Counted from the stretch's first letter, positions 22,464-35,276 are shown. The stretch is 64,000 nt of DNA from Labia minor (GCA_963082975.1 OY720350.1:3572597-3636596); one strand, 5' to 3'. The notes: generated by a model not told the origin, from the letters alone. Program-made: numbers and translations.

Positions 22464-22546
22464 CTATCTTTAGAAAAAATATTAAATAATATTTAAAAAA
22501 AGAATGAATTGAAAATCTCGTGTATAATAATCGATAAATAATTTAC

Positions 22547-22761
22547 CTGATGAGCAGCTGATAAGAGTGCTGGATCAAATGCACTAAATGCAGCTGCGGC
22601 GGCTGCAGTGGTTGCTGGAAAGGCTGGCAATCGATCGTATGCTGAAGCGGCCGCTGCAGCTGAAGGGAGTCGTAACGATGGAACACTTACATAGGGGGCT
22701 ACTCGACACGGTTCAAGTGGAGTGGCTACTGGTGGACTTGCTGATGATAACAACATACCAG
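22547..22761 (-). CDS. SHOX: SHOX exon 4: post-homeodomain region with CRVAPYV block
   Basis: The acceptor is TTTTCTAG|CTGGTATG; CT completes an Ala codon begun in exon 3. The exon then gives 71 codons: GMLLSSASPPVATPLEP, then CRVAPYVSVPSLRLPS, matching the conserved SHOX block that includes CRVAPYV (from memory), then a five-alanine run, a YDRLPAFPATT stretch, a six-alanine run and FSAFDPALLSAAHQ. The donor is CATCAG|GTAAAT in phase 0. A plus-strand ORF over the same bases is a shadow of this exon. No stop or frameshift is seen. Confidence 0.93.
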
Positions 22762-23050
22762 CTAGAAAATTAATAAATAAATAAAATAAATGAATAACTT
22801 ATTATAAAAGTAAAATGATTATATGAGAGACACAAAATCTAATCAAAAATATCTTCATAGTTTCAATTATATAGCATTATTTATTATTTGTGTAACGAAA
22901 TCAAAGAATTTGCATCACATTTTCTGTAAAAAAAAAAAAAAAAATAGAATACAGTGCACTAATACATTTAAAATTTTGATAGGACCATAAGGTGAGATGA
23001 ATGAATCAATGTTCTAATCACAATTTTATTTTGAATCCAACTTAATACTA

Positions 23051-23160
23051 TTAAGAGAGTTTTGGAAGGGATAGAAATAAGTGATAGTCAGGGGGTGCTA
23101 TGTCCGGACTATATGGAGGGTGTATTAAAACTTCCCAATCCATTTCATAAATTAATTATA
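23051..23160 (-). pseudogene. mariner transposase fragment in SHOX intron 3
   Basis: The minus strand reads MDWEVLIHPPYSPDIAPPDY and HLFLSLPKLS, then a stop. This is the DD34D mariner block 'HPPYSPDLAPSDYHLF'. Downstream pieces (to about 22985) may be the degraded C-terminus. It is a different mariner lineage from 17673-18539, which has CDFFLFPKLK at this place. Confidence 0.75.
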
Positions 23161-23529
23161 GTAAAAAACGTATATATTATAACAAAATATTAAAGAATAT
23201 TATATCCCATTATATATTAATTTATACAATAAAATATATAATTTTAGGATTTATTAAAAAAAAAAAAAAAAAAAAAATTAATTTTCTACATCTTAACATT
23301 ATTTTTTCTCTGCTATTAAATTTTCTATTCCGTGAGAAAATTTAGAATAGAATTCAAAATAAAAGATTTTCCCAAATGTAACTTGTGTTCATTTATTATT
23401 TGTGCCAAATTATTTATAATAATAATAATAATAATAATAGAAGTAAATGGTATTTATCAATGAGTAGTACATATTTATGTAAGATAATACCTATGTTATG
23501 TTATTAAAGAGTAAATAGAAATAAAAACT

Positions 23530-23556
23530 TTGTGTGTGTGTGTGTGTGTGTGTGTA
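23530..23556 (+). repeat. (GT)n microsatellite
   Basis: About 13 uninterrupted GT units within SHOX intron 3. Confidence 0.9.
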
Positions 23557-23853
23557 ATAAGGGGTATTTCTTGTTTATCCCCTTCGTTTCTTGTTGTGAG
23601 ATTAAAACACAAATTTAATGAACCTCCATTGCAATTAGCAACACCCCAACGGCGATGAAATATTTAAAGAATATTTAAACAAAATTGTTCCTTTGTGTTT
23701 ATATGCCGTTTGAAAACTTTCTCGAGCCAAATGAAATGGAATCTGTTTTAATTAACTGATTTATTTATAATTCATGGGGAGGTGTAAGTGGGGATGAGGT
23801 GGACTGAGGATAAAATGTGAGAGGGGATATATATATATATATATATATATATA
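23557..23853. promoter_or_regulatory. Intron 3 GC-richer island, candidate regulatory element, ending in (AT)n
   Basis: Complex block (CACCCCAACGGCGATGAAAT near 23642, CTCGAGCCAAATGAAATGG near 23721, TTTTAATTAACTG) followed by a G-rich stretch and (AT)n at about 23827-23853. No coding frame. Confidence 0.3.
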
Positions 23854-24183
23854 AAGGGTAACTAAATAATAAAAAGAAGGGGTAAAAGGTAAAAAAAAAA
23901 TTCTCTAATAAAACAATAATAATTTATAAAACAATTTAAATTTAAATAACAACTTATATTTAAACAACTTAAAATAACAATTTAAATAAAATGTTAAAAA
24001 AACAAAAACAAAACAAAATAAGAAGACAAATTTTAAATAATTTTAATTGAGAAATCAAATCTTTTTCTAGTCTAGTAGGATATTTAAAATATATATTTTG
24101 TTACGGTGTTTGTGTATTCTTACTCTGCCGAAATGGCTTGACCAATTTTAATGAAATTTTATATGTACATTTATTTGATATAG

Positions 24184-24298
24184 AGGCGCCACAGGGTGGG
24201 AGGTAGCGTAGCTCGTCCATATTCTCGTGGTTCCGGGCCTGGCAAGGGAATTTCTCTATGGGAAGGAGTCAATCCAGCCTCCGGGATCAAAATTGGGA
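24184..24298 (+). mobile_element. SINE, B-box-less subfamily, 3'-truncated and fused to a Penelope-like tail
   Basis: Head reads GGCGCCACAGGGTGGGAGGT and then GGTTCCGGGCCTGGCAAGGG, where the standard family has an extra TTCAAGTCCCGGG. The copy shares this with 61419-61679. It breaks at about 24298 and continues as a Penelope-like tail. Confidence 0.65.
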
Positions 24299-24362
24299 AT
24301 CTTCTTTATTTACAAAATTCTCTTATAAATAAAAATAGCCACCAAAGCTTTAATAATTTATG
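24299..24362 (+). mobile_element. Penelope-like element tail fragment
   Basis: 'tttatttacaaaattc', 'cttataaataaaaa' and 'ccaccaaagctttaataatt' recur at 41086-41150 (minus), 55210-55340 and 60160-60195. It directly follows the truncated SINE. Confidence 0.5.
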
Positions 24363-24819
24363 TTATTATGTTATTATAATATCATTTAAATAAAATTAAA
24401 AAGAATTAGCAAGTTATTTGAATCATTCACTATTATCGTTTGTTTGATAGTTATCTTAAATATTATTTAAATAAATTTTGAAAAAAAAAATATACATTAA
24501 TAAATTTTTAATCTAATTTTAATTATTTTAAATGGAAATCAATGTTTATATCATTCGTTGTTCCCTCTTAAACATTGAATTAAAAAAAAAAAGTGCTTTA
24601 GAAAATGGCTACAAAAAAGGGCGATATAAAATCGTTTTAATGAATAAATAATATATATATATATGTGTTTCCCAGTTGTAGTCATAAAACTATTGCTAAG
24701 CAATCACGTAATGGTCGAAACGCCTTTAGATACTCGTAGAAAATTAATGGGATTGATAAAAAAAAAAAAAAAAAAAAAAAAACTAATTGACAATGTGGGG
24801 GAGGGGGAAGTGAGTGTGT

Positions 24820-25190
24820 GTGTGAGAGGGTCACTCAATTATTCTTCAAACAGGGGCCATATGCAGATCAACACGCCCCTTGTACTCCAAGGGCGGGAGT
24901 ACAATCTACAAATTGTTATATACTTTGATTAAATTGACTCTCAGCCGCGCGAACAGATTTCGACTTGGAATATAACAAATCGGGCCCTGGGGATCGAAAC
25001 GGGACGAATCTGACGAGGGGCGGATAAAGAGAGTGGGAGTGAGGGGGGGGGGTGGTAGCTGGTAGGTGGTAGGTGGCGTACGAGAATGGAGAGGATACAA
25101 CCAAAAGGGGCGACGGTGATTGCCATATCAACGGAGTGCGATCAATTGAACGCAAATCAAATCACATATTCAGCCCCAATTCTATATTTG
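24820..25190. promoter_or_regulatory. Intron 3 GC-richer island near exon 3
   Basis: G-rich and complex sequence (AGCCGCGCGAACAGATTTCG near 24943, TCGGGCCCTGGGGATCGAAA near 24981, GGGGGGGGGTGGTAGCTGGT). Overlapping ORFs on both strands lack any domain. It lies 300 bp downstream, in the SHOX sense, of exon 3. An A run of about 23 (24758-24780) precedes it. Confidence 0.3.
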
Positions 25191-25499
25191 ACAGGATTTT
25201 CTTTTTTTCTTTTTTTTTTTTTTTTGTAAAGCGAATGATTAAATCCACTGTGGTGATATTTTATCTCTCATACTCTTTTTATATTATTCATTTTTTTTTT
25301 GTTCTTTCTTTTACAATTCATACTCATTCTATTTTTTTTTTTTTGAATTTCAAATATGATTTAAATTAAAAAAAAAAATGTTATTTTTATGGAATATTCT
25401 TATTAGAAAATTTATTTAAATAAAAACTAAATAAATAAATAATAATAATAATAAGTATATTTATAAAAGAATTGAATAAAAAAAAAAAAAACTTCTCAC

Positions 25500-25557
25500 C
25501 TTTTTGCATTTGACTTTCATGTTTTCGACATTTCGCTCGTCGATTCTGGAACCAAAC
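25500..25557 (-). CDS. SHOX: SHOX exon 3: homeodomain recognition helix end (58 bp)
   Basis: This 58-bp exon encodes VWFQNRRAKCRKHESQMQK plus one base. It completes the homeodomain: Trp48, Phe49, Gln50, Asn51 and the Arg/Lys-rich end of helix 3. Gln50 is the residue that makes paired-like proteins prefer TAAT sites with a following TG/GA-type flank. The acceptor is TTTAG|GTTTGG and the donor AAAAAG|GTGAG, in phase 1. From memory vertebrate SHOX also has a 58-bp exon at this place, so exon length and phase seem conserved. An ORF scan would miss it because of its size. Confidence 0.96.
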
Positions 25558-25918
25558 CTAAACAAACAAACAAACAAATTAAAAAAAAAAATGATAAATA
25601 AATTAACGAGAAAAATTTTATATGTATATAATGATGATGAATAAGGACTTTAAAATCGATTTATAATGATGTTTATTATAATTATTTAAGATTAGGATTT
25701 GTATAAATTAGGAATCCGATTTACTCTAAAATGCAGAGAATTTTATTAATTTAATTTTATAATTTACAAAAATGTACAAAAAATGTATAATGGCCTACCT
25801 AAAATGCAGAGTAATCGATTTTAAAAAGTCCTTATTCGATGCAAACCAATTTCATAGTTTTTCTAATTAATTTATGGTGGTGATCAAAGTCGTGCATCTT
25901 AGATAAGTCATAATTAAT

Positions 25919-26306
25919 AGTACCGGGACCCCGAGCCTCGGCTCGGTACTTAAGTTAAAAAAAAATGATTCATTATTATTGGGTTAGTCTGATAATATTA
26001 ATACCTGGGACACCGAGTTATTGCTCGACCCTTTAAAAAATATTAATATACAATTCTTTAATTATTTATTACAATTATTAAATGTTGCATCATTGCATCA
26101 ATCTGATTAAAATGAATTGAACTGGGGACCTCAATAATACAAACAAACAATTTTAGCTAGCATTATAAGATTAATTCAATCAATATCGTCTATTTCTATT
26201 CGACACTATTTTCAGTTATGAATATTGTATATCAATATTTTTTAATTCAAACTCAATAATAATGAATTACCGAGCCGAGCCTCGGGGTCCCGGTCGTCCC
26301 GGTACT
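25919..26306. mobile_element. TIR MITE family J, with an H-type end inserted
   Basis: Termini AGTACCGGGACCCCGAGCCT and, read inward from the right, AGTACCGGGACGACCGGGAC. Near the left end CCGAGCCTCGGCTCGG forms a palindrome. Compared with 29818-30054 there is an extra segment near 25980-26040 containing 'cctgggacaccgagttattgc', an end of repeat family H. Non-coding. Confidence 0.65.
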
Positions 26307-26384
26307 AAAATATTATTATGGGTGGAATTACAATATATGAAGGGACACACAGAGATAAATAGATATATCATTTACAATATAAAT

Positions 26385-26510
26385 ATATATTTAATTTACT
26401 GATTAAATTAAAATATATTAAAAATAAGAACCCAAAAACAAATAAATGTTTTATCTAATATATACTAATTGAATATTTAGTATATAATATTTTATAATAT
26501 TTACCGGAGT
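26385..26510 (+). repeat. Interspersed repeat family G, partial copy
   Basis: 'aatttactgattaaattaaaatatatt' and 'ataagaaccc' are shared with 27868-27985 (minus), 32155-32385 (minus), 52665-52835 and 59436-59600. Fragment only. Confidence 0.5.
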
Positions 26511-26981
26511 ATAATAAATTGATAACGTCATTTAATTCTCCTATATATCGAATCGAATATAAAGATATATCTTCTACTAAACATTGTGTAAAAAAAATCA
26601 AATATGAATATAATATAAATATTTTTAATTTTATTTTAAGAATAGATATATATAAATATATCTCACAGGCGGTGGTTGTGACGTCATTCATATATAAATT
26701 TAAATTAAGAGAAACTAATGAAGATATATTTTTCCAGAGATGTGATCAATAAAACTTAATTTTTCTTTATAAATACTATCTCTGTTGTGAATTTCAAAAA
26801 AATCGTTAGAGCGGTTTTTGAGAACCCATGGCCAAATATATATATATATATATATACAATTTTTACTCGTATAAAAAGATAAGATAAGATACAATTTTTA
26901 CTCGTATAAGAAGATAAGATATTTTCTTAGTTCAATGTTTCGCCATCTGAAGCGCTGTTACATGTATATTCTATTCAACTT

Positions 26982-27015
<34 letters not shown>

Positions 27016-27089
27016 TATTATATATAATTTGGATATGCTTTCTTTCTACTATTTTATTTTATTTTATTGTAAGTATAAAATGTCAAGTT

Positions 27090-27430
27090 GCTTCATTGTT
27101 TCATTGCATCCTCTTCTCACCTACGAGCCACCACTACGAGCATCAACCACCCTTTAAGGGTATATGGCTCCAATTAATATAATTAATCTCAACTCCCTTG
27201 GATTTCATTTGCAAGGATTAAAACTCCATCGTCACATTTGTAGACACGCCATTAATTACGTAAATTGTCCAATTAATTAAAGTCCCGGTTGCAACGCCAC
27301 ACCATCCCAAGATGAATTGCTTGAGAAAAGGTCATATTTGATTCATTTTGTCTTGATTAACACGATAGCTTAGCTGTTCATTTTCCAGTCGCACTCCATT
27401 TGAGTAATTTGATAACGAAAAGGAATTAAA
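27090..27430. promoter_or_regulatory. Intron 2 candidate enhancer rich in paired homeodomain cores
   Basis: A complex, GC-richer block inside SHOX intron 2. It holds repeated TAAT/ATTA cores: AATTAATATAATTAATC (near 27173), ATTAATTA (27251-27258) and AATTAATTAA (27271-27280), set between non-repetitive text such as GTTGCAACGCCACACCATCC. Homeodomain factors bind TAAT, so autoregulation is possible; this is inference. Confidence 0.35.
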
Positions 27431-27785
27431 ATAAAAGAAAGAGAGAGAGAGAATAAAAATAATAAAAGTAAGAATAAATTATTAAATAAATCATCGTAAC
27501 ATACAAATATAAAGGATCAAAATAAAAAATAAAAAAAAAAAATAATTAAACTAAAAATTTAATATAATACAATAATAGACACATGTTTGTGTTTTTTTTT
27601 AAATTTGTTGAGTTGACATTTCAAATTAAATGATGAAACATTATATAACTTGAATTTTTGATTAAATTAAAACTATCGTATCTGAAGAAAAAGTAAAAAT
27701 ATCATATCATAATTATCATATTTCAAATAAGTATTTGTTTATTGTGTTTTGTTATATTTTAATTCGAATAAGTATTACATAAGAA

Positions 27786-27852
27786 GACGCCATTGGGTGA
27801 GAGGCTATGGTCCCGGGTTCAAGTCCCGGGCCTGGCAAGGGAATTTCCCTAT
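27786..27852 (+). mobile_element. SINE, 5' fragment
   Basis: GACGCCATTGGGTGAGAGGC then GGTCCCGGGTTCAAGTCCCG and 'ggcctggcaagggaatttccctat'. The rest is missing and family G sequence follows. Confidence 0.7.
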
Positions 27853-27867
27853 TATAGAACGAATCCG

Positions 27868-27990
27868 TAAATATATTTTTAATATTATATATTAGCTGTT
27901 GAATCAGTATATTAGATAAAACATTTATTTGTTTTTGAGTTCTTACTTTTAATATATTTTAATTTAATCAGTAAATTAATTATATATTAT
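27868..27990 (-). repeat. Interspersed repeat family G, partial copy
   Basis: Inverted relative of 26385-26510 (gttcttacttttaatatatt, tttaatttaatcagtaaatt). Confidence 0.5.
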
Positions 27991-28969
27991 TGTTGTAAGA
28001 GACGACTTAAAAGAACTGACATATTTGACTCTTACCATATACTTAACTATTATAAAAGTAATGTAAATAATTGTAAATAAATATATAAAAATGTAAATAA
28101 ATGTAAATATAAATCTGTTACTGGACAGATTTATATCTCCTAAATCCTTCATTCTAGATATGTTACCATTATCAATACTGATAAAAATTTTACCTATTGT
28201 CAAATAAATAATTGTGAAACAAAAAAAACAAAAAAAAAATTATTGTAAATGTTATATCTATCTATATTATATAATGTGTCACTTCATACATTTTGAATTC
28301 ACCCATAATATAATATCTTATATACTTACTTGAAAATAATTTAAAAAGTTTTAAAAGTTTTTTTTTAATATTTTATGAATACAAAAATATTTTCAAAACG
28401 TCAATTGAAAATGAAAATCCAATGAGATCAATTATTCATATAATTTTGAATGTTTTCATGTTTTATAAATAAAATATTAAAAAAATTAAAATATATACAT
28501 AATAAAAAATATACATATTCTTTGAATGAGATGAATGTAGATATCAAATTTTAAATAAGTTGACATAAATAATTAATAATAATTAATAAATAATTCCGAT
28601 TTATATGATCTTAATATATTGTGAGAATTAGATAAATAATGTAGAGAGCAAAAAATATTTAAAAATAGATATTTATTTAAATGAAATAAAATTATTTAAT
28701 TTACAGAATGAAAATGTCTGCAATAATATCTAAACAATTTTTCTTTATAATTTTACATTAGAATAATACTAACTACAGTAGTTATAATATATGGGGAATT
28801 TTCAACTTTGACCGCCGATTTGACCATGTTCTCAAACGAATTTTAAAAAACCAAGACCACTTTACACTTACACATTTTTAAGCTCTAATCGAATCCAAAA
28901 TCAAAATTTAAAAAATCGAAAAACAGACACACAGATATATAGATTTTATAAACGAACATTTATACAATT
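27991..28969. other. AT-rich stretch of intron 2
   Basis: Mostly low-complexity AT DNA. 28800-28940 has a more complex segment (TGACCGCCGATTTGACCATG) ending in 'cagacacacagatatata', like the tail of interspersed repeats elsewhere. No gene is seen. Confidence 0.4.
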
Positions 28970-29145
28970 TATTTTAATTAATTTGAAACATTTTAGGAAA
29001 CAAATTTTAATGGGTCATTTTTAGAAATCCCATTTAACAATTATAATAAATAATTAAAAAAATATAAAATTTTTAAAGTATATAAAAATAAATTGTATAA
29101 ATTGGTTAAAGGGTCGAGTGATAGTTCCGTGTCACAGATATATAT
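28970..29145 (+). repeat. Interspersed repeat family H, 3' part
   Basis: 'acaaattttaatgggtcatttttagaaa', 'cccatttaacaatta' and 'ttaaagggtcgag' match 3835-3960. Confidence 0.55.
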
Positions 29146-29277
29146 TCTACTTTTCTGTTTGTATGTTATTATTCGGTGAATAGGGTATTAATATTACCAG
29201 CCAAACCCGATAATAAAGAATCATATTTTAATTTTTATATAACCAATAAATCATTTTTTCACTTAAAATATAGTTGT

Positions 29278-29386
29278 AAAGCCCAAATCTCCGATCCATA
29301 TAACATCATCTCGACTGGGCCGCTACCATAAGAAGTCTTCTCTTACTCTCACTAGGGCCATCGGTATTTGCCATTAGTCTCGAAAA
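29278..29386 (-). pseudogene. Non-LTR retrotransposon C-terminal fragment
   Basis: On the minus strand RLMANTDGPSESKRRLLMVA is followed, after one frameshift, by MMLYGSEIWALQ. This is the conserved 'RLMPNxGGPxxSKRRLLxxVxxSxLLYGAEIWA' block after the LINE reverse transcriptase. It differs from the 'RLRWAGHVARM' group nearby, so it is another LINE lineage. Confidence 0.7.
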
Positions 29387-29817
29387 AAAATTAGAATATT
29401 TGAATTTGTTTAAATTTTAACACAATCATATGCATAAAGAATAGAAAATTTTGAAAATCAACTTGGTATTAAATTCAGAAAAAAAAATACTTATATATAG
29501 AATATATAGACTATTCGAATATAATTGAAACTCTTTCTCTTCCTCTATTTTAAATTTTAAAAAACGGAGTGTTAAGACATTATTTTGCCTTATGTAACAT
29601 GTGTGGGTAAATGAATTGAGCCCATCCCTACCTCCCTGAGAAATTCCCACTATATAAAAATGTTTATAATATTTTAGTTTATTAAATCAAACTATTATTT
29701 TTTATTTCAATATTTTTAATGTTAATACAATTTTATAATCTATAAAATAATTTAATTATTTTAAAAAACGGCGGTCTTCAATTACAATTTTTTTTACTCT
29801 CTACTGGCTGTTCATTT

Positions 29818-30054
29818 CATAACTGAAAATAGTGTCGAATAGAAATAGACGATATTACTTGGATTAATCTTATTATGCTAGTTAAAATTGTTTGTTTGTA
29901 TTATTGAGGACCCCAGTGCCATTCATTTTAATCAGATTGATGCAATGATGCAACATTTAATAATTGTAATAAATGATTAAAGAATTGTATATCAATAATA
30001 ATGAATCATTTTTTTTAACTTAAGTACTGAGCCGAGGCTCGGGGTCCCGGTACT
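29818..30054. mobile_element. TIR MITE family J, one-ended copy
   Basis: Ends with GAGGCTCGGGGTCCCGGTACT, the inverted form of the left end at 25919, and shares the interior (agtgtcgaatagaaatagacg, ttgatgcaatgatgcaac). The other terminus is absent. Confidence 0.6.
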
Positions 30055-31793
<1,739 letters not shown>

Positions 31794-31794
31794 C

Positions 31795-32135
31795 TAACTA
31801 TACATACAATAAAAATGAATGGCAGAAACTGTATAACGAAAAATTGCATGACCTCTATGCATCTCCACAGATATAGTTAAAAATATAAAATCGAAAAGAC
31901 TGCGATGGGCAGGGCACGTGGCTAGAATGGGAGAGGAAAATATGGCGAAAAATATATTGGTAGGGAGAACGAGTGGGAAACGTCCGTTTGGAAGACCAAC
32001 GACGCGATGGGTGGATAATGTAGGAAGGGACGGGAGAGAGATGGGGGAGGGTAGGTAGTATAGGGATGCTTGAAGTTTTCGAGTTCCGTAGAACCACAAA
32101 GATTTTCGTAGATAGATAGTTAGATAGATAGATAG
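31795..32135 (+). mobile_element. Non-LTR retrotransposon 3' end with (GATA)n tail
   Basis: The plus strand reads KSKRLRWAGHVARMGEENMA, then KNILVGRTSGKRPFGRPTTR and WVDNVGRDGREMGEGR followed by a stop. This is the widespread LINE C-terminus 'LRWAGHVARM ... GKRPxGRPxxRWxD'. After GTTTTCGAGTTCCGTAGAACC it ends in (TAGA)n at 32103-32133. It sits immediately 5' of SHOX exon 2, only about 70 bp before the acceptor. Minus-strand ORFs over it are shadows. Confidence 0.85.
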
Positions 32136-32154
32136 AAAACTACTATAAAAATAT

Positions 32155-32385
32155 TTGAGCACTAGCTACTCCGAGCGCCTTCCAGGCGCTCTTCACACCT
32201 AGACGGGGGCTCCGCCCCCTGTACCCCCGAGTGATACATAGTATTTGGTTGAAAGTCTGTATGTAAAAGGTTTTCATCCATTTTGTTTCAATCAGTATAA
32301 GTAGATAAGACATATATTTGTTTTCTTAGAAAATATATATTTTAATTTAATCAGTAAATTAATTATATATTATTATTGTATATGT
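32155..32385 (-). repeat. Interspersed repeat family G, long copy
   Basis: Contains GACGGGGGCTCCGCCCCCTG and TACCCCCGAG, 'ttttcatccattttgtttcaatcag' and 'ttaatttaatcagtaaatt'. A matching plus-strand copy lies at 52665-52835. The GC-rich end forms a GGGGGC/GCCCCC hairpin; this is a transposon-like terminus of unknown class. Confidence 0.6.
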
Positions 32386-32580
32386 TATATTTATCTAACT
32401 CTGTGTCTATACAGTTTTCGAAAGTTCTTAGCCGCAGCATCCACTTTTCTCTAAGAGTCCCTATCCTGAGCTACAACCAAATCCTACCCTGTCCCATCTC
32501 TCCCATGTCCCTTCCTTCATTGTCCACCCACCTTGATCTTTGGTCTTCCACCGGATGTTTCCCAATATTTGCATGTGTGT
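32386..32580 (-). mobile_element. Non-LTR retrotransposon 3' end, degraded
   Basis: Reverse complement shares 'ctttcgaaaac', GGTGGGTGGACAATGAAGGA and GGGACATGGGAGAGATGGGA-like text with 31795-32135 and 10745-11330. No frame remains. Confidence 0.55.
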
Positions 32581-32858
32581 CTGTATACATATCTACGTAT
32601 ATGATAACTGAACACTTAATAATAATAATAATAATGTATTAAATGAATATAATTGAAATTTTAGTTTTAATTGCACTTTTTTTTGGTTTTTATTTTTATT
32701 TATTTTTATTGGAATTATATTACAAATAATAATAATAATAATAATAATATACCGTTTAATACGTGAAAATAATAATAATAATAATAATAATAATAATTTA
32801 TTAAATTAATATAATTGAAATTTTATTTTTTATTATTACATTTTTATTTTTATTTTTT

Positions 32859-33141
32859 ACCGACCGACGATAGTAAGGGAGGTATTGTTTTCACACCAAA
32901 TTTCACATGTGGAGATTTTTACATATCTCCACGAATATTTCTTAATTTAAAATTATATATAAGTCACCCAGCCATTCATGACGTCACAGCCTAGTCTTAC
33001 ATATATATTACAAATAAAATAAAATTAAAAATATTTATGTTATGTCCATATCTGTTTTTTTATTACATTAATAGATATATTAAAATTATTTGAAATTGTT
33101 TCTGTAGCTGGAAATTAATTTACTTCAAACCGTCGGTCGGT
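32859..33141. mobile_element. Small TIR element with TGACGTCA
   Basis: Termini ACCGACCGACGATAG and, inward from the right, ACCGACCGACGGTTTG form inverted repeats bounding 283 bp. Interior includes the hairpin GTGGAGATTT...TATCTCCAC and a TGACGTCA octamer at 32979-32986. No coding capacity; superfamily unclear. Confidence 0.5.
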
Positions 33142-33611
33142 TCGGACCTGGCCACAGGTCAACTTATTTTGTTAATAATTTATTTTTATTTTTTATTTTT
33201 TTTGTTAATAATTATTACATTTTTATTTGTTCGAAAATTATTTCTTCTTTATTAATTGTTAATAGTCTCAAAAGTCTACCTACAATATTTCATTACCATT
33301 GTATGATTCAAAATAAAATTCAAAATATTTAATAGGACATGACATGATCTTAGTATTTTTCCCATCCCAGAATATTTGCTAATATTACATGTTGGAGTTC
33401 CAATTACCTGCATATTTAATGGCAATTTCAATGCTGAATATACTTTTAAATAAAAAATTAAAAAAATTTGAAGTAAATGGAATTATTATAATTAATAAAT
33501 CTATATATAAATTTAATATATATTCAAACAATAATTGAAACAATATAAATAAAACGATTCAATATTTTACTTACATTGTGATTTATATTTCTATTTTTAT
33601 TACAACTGTTA

Positions 33612-33880
33612 TTATGGGTATGTTATTTTTGACAGTTTAAAAAAAATTAAAAATATTGAATTTTTAAGTTTATATGTAGCGCCATCTGTCGATAGTTTTG
33701 TGACACTACATACTTTTACCAAAATATTACTAATTAAATTAATTTTGGATTTAACTACACTAAAACCTTCCCTGGGATGCCCACAACAATCCCTGAAAGT
33801 TTCAACGTAATCGGACGGGTAGTTTTTGAGTATTTGACAGACAGACAGACACACAGACATTGCCTTTTATATATATAGAT
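33612..33880 (+). repeat. Interspersed repeat with (GACA)n tail
   Basis: Contains 'gtagcgccatctgtcgatag' and 'tgaaagtttcaacgtaatcg' followed by 'gacgggtagtttttgag' and GACAGACAGACAGACACACA. This wording is typical of the 3' ends of many arthropod transposons (from memory), but I cannot assign the class. The minus-strand ORF over it is a shadow. Confidence 0.4.
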
Positions 33881-33897
33881 TAATTATAATATATAAA

Positions 33898-34184
33898 GGC
33901 GCCATTGGGTGTGTGGGTAGCGAATCTGCATCACATTCACATGGTCCCGGGTTCAAGTCCCGGGCCTGGCAAAGGAGTTTCCCTAGCTGGGGTTTATGGG
34001 ACCGAGGCAACCCAGCCTCCGGGAACAACATTGGGGAAAAGCTACTTGATAGCGCCTCCGATCAAGAAAATCAAGGTAAAGGTGGAGAGGACCCGTTCTA
34101 CTGATCATAGGACACCTCATTGATATAACCGGCTTGATAGGCGTTGCCCTTGCGTAGGACGTACAAAGTCAGAGCTTTTTTTTT
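33898..34184 (+). mobile_element. tRNA-derived SINE, copy 4, near full length
   Basis: Complete head, B box within CCCGGGTTCAAGTCCCGGG, body, and tail GCGTAGGACGTACAAAGTCA with a final T run. Two open frames across it are shadows of the repeat. Confidence 0.9.
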
Positions 34185-34302
34185 ATAATTATTTTATAAT
34201 CTCAACAAATCTTAAAATGAATAGAAATAATAAATTTGCTAACCAAATTTATATACGAGTATACGAGTATAGTATGTTTGCAGGTATAATTACATATAAT
34301 AT

Positions 34303-34877
34303 AAAAACTAATGATACTGATATTAGATAGATAGATATTAATGAAGATATATAGAAAAATATTTTCCTTATTAACGAATTATCTTAGAGAGAATTCGATT
34401 GATAGTATGTACAAGAATACGTGTAGATAGTTAGCTAAATGTATAAAGATCAAGGTAATTGTTTTCAGGGATTTGGATGAAACTTTTCCCAAAGGATTCC
34501 TTTTTTAATTCCAAAGAGACTTTCCTTATTCTATAATTCTCAGTCTTTTCTAAAAGTTATTAAAAATTTGCATATAAATCCATTTACCATGCTTTATTTA
34601 TTTGACCAGAAGAGGGTTCCACTTTTTTTTTTTTTAATTCAGTTTGTATTGCTGAAAATTAAAAAAAAAATATTAATTAAATAATTCTTCTATATTTAAA
34701 CCGAACTGAAAAAACCAAAAATTAGTGAATAAATGAATAATTAATGAATAGGTCAATAAAACATTATTCATAATCTAGTTTATCTGTCAAATTTTAATAA
34801 TTTTTATTTCGTAAACTAGAAGATCGACAAATAATGTATAAGGAAAATTTCTTTGGAATTAAAAAAGGAATCCACTG
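34303..34877 (+). repeat. Direct segmental duplication, copy A (includes FB element)
   Basis: Nearly identical to 38793-39366 at a constant offset of 4490. It starts aaaaactaatgatactga and ends ggaatccactg. The FB fold-back element starts at about 34458. After 34877 this copy runs into a second partial FB core (accagaaaagggctcc), whereas copy B continues normally. Confidence 0.8.
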
Positions 34878-35275
34878 ACCAGAAAAGGGCTCCACTTTTT
34901 TTTTTTAGTTCAGTTTGGATAAATGAAAATTAAAAAAACTTATTAATTATAGAATAAATGATCTAATATCTAAAACTTATATTTATATACAATATATATT
35001 AACTTTTCATAATTAAATTAATATTTAAAAAAAACAAACAAATCCTTGAATTTATTTTATTTTTTATTTTTATTAATTTTATATATTTTCAAGAGAAAGA
35101 TAAATTTTTTCTTGCGCCTCCTCACCACTGATAGAGGTAGAGTAGGTGTACATGTATGAATTATAATTTAATTTACTTTACATTTGTGATGTATGGGCAA
35201 AAAAAAAATAATCAAATAAAAAAAATAAAAAAATAAATTTATTGTTCTAGATAAGATAAAATAATAATAAAGTAA

Positions 35276-35276
<1 letters not shown>

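Noticed and set aside
22493-22756. Minus-strand frame continuing beyond exon 4 to 22493 and plus-strand frame at 22588-22773
   Set aside because: The first runs through a good donor at 22546 into intron 4; the second is a shadow of exon 4.
26519-26752. Overlapping Ile/Tyr-rich frames on both strands
   Set aside because: Typical chance frames in AT-rich DNA; no domain, and repeat fragments overlap.
33905-34123. Open frames translating to 'GVWVANLPHIHMVPGSSPGP' type proteins at several sites
   Set aside because: They coincide with every SINE copy (33898, 37853, 50629, 54278, 62402) and follow the repeat's sequence, so they are not genes.
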